A stretch of DNA of 64,000 bases from Apoderus coryli (Eukaryota > Arthropoda > Insecta > Coleoptera > Attelabidae). The notes under the pieces are model-generated. The model saw only the letters and a program-made list of their open reading frames with translations, ran no database searches and was not told where the DNA came from. The position numbers were made by a program, and so were the translations under genes. The stretch spans positions 11,408,001 through 11,472,000 of the forward strand of contig OU452210.1 of the NCBI GenBank assembly GCA_911728435.2, written 5' to 3'. Below are positions 61,466 to 64,000 of the stretch, piece after piece. Position 1 is the stretch's first letter. Each line of letters starts with the position of its first letter.

Positions 61466-61640
61466 CATCAAATTTAGCTGATTTACCAATTGCCCTTGTT
61501 TTTGAAGCTTCAAGTTCAGGTCGATCAAGTGTCCTGTGATGTCTACCAGGAATGTCAAGTCACAACGCCATGTTGAATCACAAATTTGCAACAATGTTTT
61601 CTCTTTCCTTTCCATAAAATTAGCTAGTTCTGTTAGTTAA
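61465..61640 (-). pseudogene. hAT-family transposase fragment
   Basis: The minus strand reads LTELANFMERKEKTLLQICD, then TWRCDLTFLVDITGHLIDLN and LKLQKQGQLVNQL. The string W-x-CDLxFxVDITxHLxxLNLKLQxxxQLV is characteristic of the large hAT transposase group related to ZBED/GTF2IRD2-like proteins (lineage named from memory of the motif). Only about 60 codons remain before a stop. Neither catalytic residues nor termini are visible. Confidence 0.8.
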
Positions 61641-62199
61641 GTGTAAATAATAGCACAAAATACAAAATATATAGATTGCAAATATAATGAATTATATGAC
61701 CTCGGCTGTTCATTACTTAAAATGACTATATCCTTTATCCTCTATATTATATATATTATCCATATATTATATAAAATATCCATATATTATATAAAATATC
61801 ATTGCATCACCACTGAGCAACATGAATTAAACCTGGATTCTTCCATAGAAATCCATAAAACGTCGCTCTTGATAGGTATAAAAGCCTATATGGCTTAAAT
61901 TTGGAAGCTGCTTAATTTCCTTTATATTTATTGTTTTCTTCCTAAATAATAATTTTAAACCAACATTTTGTTAATCATGACCGACGCCTATGGTATAGTA
62001 TTCAAAATAATAATCAGTTTTAACATATATATACGTGTGCGTGATTTGTGGTTGACCACTGTGTGGCATTTGCAAATAACAAGGATTGCTTACTGTTGAT
62101 TAACTACCAAATAATAAGCACATAATGAAAATCGTAAAAATGATATATGCGAAACAAAACTTTTTCAAAACTTAATAACATTTTTATTGTTCTTCGTAG

Positions 62200-62277
62200 G
62201 AATCATAGGCGTAACCAAATTGTACCAATATTGGGGCGGATTGAAAGCCTACAACCCCCAAGGATCCGTCACTGTGC
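62200..62277 (+). repeat. Splice-bounded block, more likely a tiny hAT-like relic than an exon
   Basis: The block follows TTCTTCGTAG (acceptor-like) and precedes GTAAGTAATT (donor-like). It is open in two frames; one reads GVTKLYQYWGGLKAYNPQGS. However, it starts CATAGGCGTAACC and ends GGATCCGTCACTG. These resemble inverted hAT termini of the CANNGGCGTAACC / CAGTGGCGGATCC type. I favour a 72-bp internally deleted transposon relic. A real small exon is not excluded. Confidence 0.4.
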
Positions 62278-64000
62278 GTAAGTAATTATGCGTAAGTCTT
62301 TTGTTGAATTAGAAATAAAGCTAAGTGAATATGTTACACAAAAGATTATCTACATAAAAATATGTGAACGTCACTGAACATAAAACTAAAATGAGGATAA
62401 AGCGATTTTGATGCGTTCTAAGCCACTTTCAACTGAGTTGATATTTTGATGCTGTGTGTGAATCAGATGGAGTTAATCGTATGGAAATTAAAATATCTAA
62501 GTAATATCCGACCGAGCCAAATGGAAACCGAGATAAAAAATATCTCTATACCTACATACATTTGGATGTGATGTACCTATATAGGAAAAATATTATGATT
62601 ATTATTTGCACTGGCATAGGTCTGCGGTAGGGATGCCATATCTAATAAAATTTAAAAAACTTGTTCCTATAGTATTTTTCTTTTTTTTAAGTAACCCATG
62701 TTGAAGAGTAGTGTTCACCAAATTCTTTAATAAAACACGTTTGCTACCCAAATTTTTATTTTTATTTAAATGCAACATTTATTATGGTTGATCGTCAAAG
62801 AATATTTCTGGTTGGCTCGATTTACGTAAATTTATTAATTATATAAAACAAAAAACTTGATCATGACACGATATATAAAAAGAAAGATTAATTGAAAACA
62901 TATTTGATTCACAGAGTGACTGATATAGCTATATGTTAAAAATAGTTTTAATAATCACTTCCTGAAAGATTTTTAAAGATTGTTATAATGTTATGTCACT
63001 GATAATGAAGTGTTGAGGTTCCTAAACATGTTTGGTATTTGAAATTCTAAACAAATTGTTCCTATACATAACGCAAACAAACTTTAAATTGAAAATTAAT
63101 TTTATAATATACTTAGGATTACAAACTCATCGAGCTTCGGAGCAGAATCAACGCAAAGCATTTTATTCAGGCTCTGCAGTGATCATTGGCGTAATACCAG
63201 ATTTAGTTCTAGCGAGTAACACTTGTCCGTTTTAAGAAGTCTATGTTTCAATCTCAAAAAAAGTACAAATGTTCGAGTTCTCGCATGCATTCTCAATATA
63301 TTTCTCACAAACAATACAATAATAATAACCTTGGTATTTCGAGCCCTCTCTTTATAAATCTACCCAAAAAAAAACAATGATAGTTACAATACAACTTAAC
63401 ATAAGACAGGCGGAGTGTCTGAAAAATGGCTTTATAATTTGAAGAACAATTATAGCTTCAAAATTAAATTTGCAAATTTGTTCTATATTCTAGACTTCTA
63501 TACGCGTTTGGCTGTTGTTTCGGAGCCGAGCAGAAACGCAAATATTACATTTAATGGCAACCCTAGTTTACCACAGATTCTCTTACAGATGCCCACATGA
63601 ATGACAGTTTGTTATATACGAATGTATCATATTCATTGCAAGATTGCTATCTATATTATAGAAGTGTACAATAAACATAGGTTGGTATCAGTAAGAATAA
63701 ATTATAATTGTGATATTTCGTTCTTGGCTTATAATATACAAAAAACATCAGGTGATTTTTCTACTCAAGGATTACTAACAACTATAGGACACGGGCAATT
63801 TAAATGAAGCAGAGACTGGCTCACAGCTCGTTACTAGAATAACTGAAAACCGAAATTCGGATTCGTATATCCCGAGCCAGATGAATTCGTTTTTAAATTC
63901 AAATGCGGAGGAAGTTCTGAAGTGGTGCTGAGAAACAATTAGAGGTTGTAGCCAGGGTAAATATTGTATCGTGGGGCCGGATGTTCGCTTTTGGAAAGTT
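62278..64000. other. No certain gene; possible exon-like patches
   Basis: Blocks at about 63113-63235 (after ATACTTAG) and 63493-63600 (after TATATTCTAG) are less AT-rich and open for 35-40 codons, but neither has a recognisable domain or a good donor. The last 200 bases are also richer in GC and may approach a gene to the right. Confidence 0.3.

Noticed and set aside
63032..63600. Two downstream exons for the 62.2-kb block
   Set aside because: Phases can be made to fit, but the frames are short, lack donors and show no family signal, and the 62.2-kb block itself is probably a transposon relic.

Overview
This is eukaryotic, AT-rich, gene-poor, transposon-laden DNA, almost certainly from an insect. 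The genes and repeats point there: a seven-up/COUP-TF first exon, jockey/CR1-like LINE fragments, many mariner-like elements of the kind that starts TACAGGGTG, and hAT relics. Coleoptera is my best guess, but this rests on the general look of the transposons and not on a diagnostic gene.

The one recognisable host gene is the first coding exon of seven-up (svp, NR2F subfamily nuclear receptor) on the minus strand near 3 kb. It has a GC-rich 5' leader and a possible TATA element. The gene reads leftwards, so 1-2777 is the start of its intron 1 and the remaining exons lie outside the window. A direct repeat of AGGTCA sits in that intron about 100 bases past the donor. Upstream of svp, between 19.4 and 28.4 kb on the minus strand, three protein-like blocks with splice-site boundaries and matching phases (28.3, 25.6 and 19.6 kb) may be exons of one unrecognised gene. 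Its last exon would end at 19,415.

The rest is mostly transposable elements of several ages. LINE reverse-transcriptase remains lie at 5.3, 15.3, 24.5, 31.6, 39.2-40.6, 43.7, 45.9-47.8 and 59.2 kb. Mariner-like elements or transposase scraps lie at 6.2, 8.1, 8.7, 11.5, 12.8, 13.5, 18.4, 22.9, 27.4, 35.8 and 51.1 kb. hAT elements lie at 46.4 and 61.5 kb, with a possible tiny one at 62.2 kb. There is a three-unit tandem array of about 450 bp (42.1-43.4 kb), a 265-bp pentanucleotide microsatellite (10.1 kb), and several apparently unnamed dispersed repeats, one of which carries a tRNA-Ala-like module.

The history can be read in layers. A LINE near 46-47.8 kb was interrupted by a 1,012-bp hAT element with an 8-bp target duplication, and separately acquired a perfect 23-bp inverted duplication. 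I see no CRISPR array, bacterial operon, intact tRNA or rRNA. Most short open frames are chance frames in AT-rich or transposon sequence.
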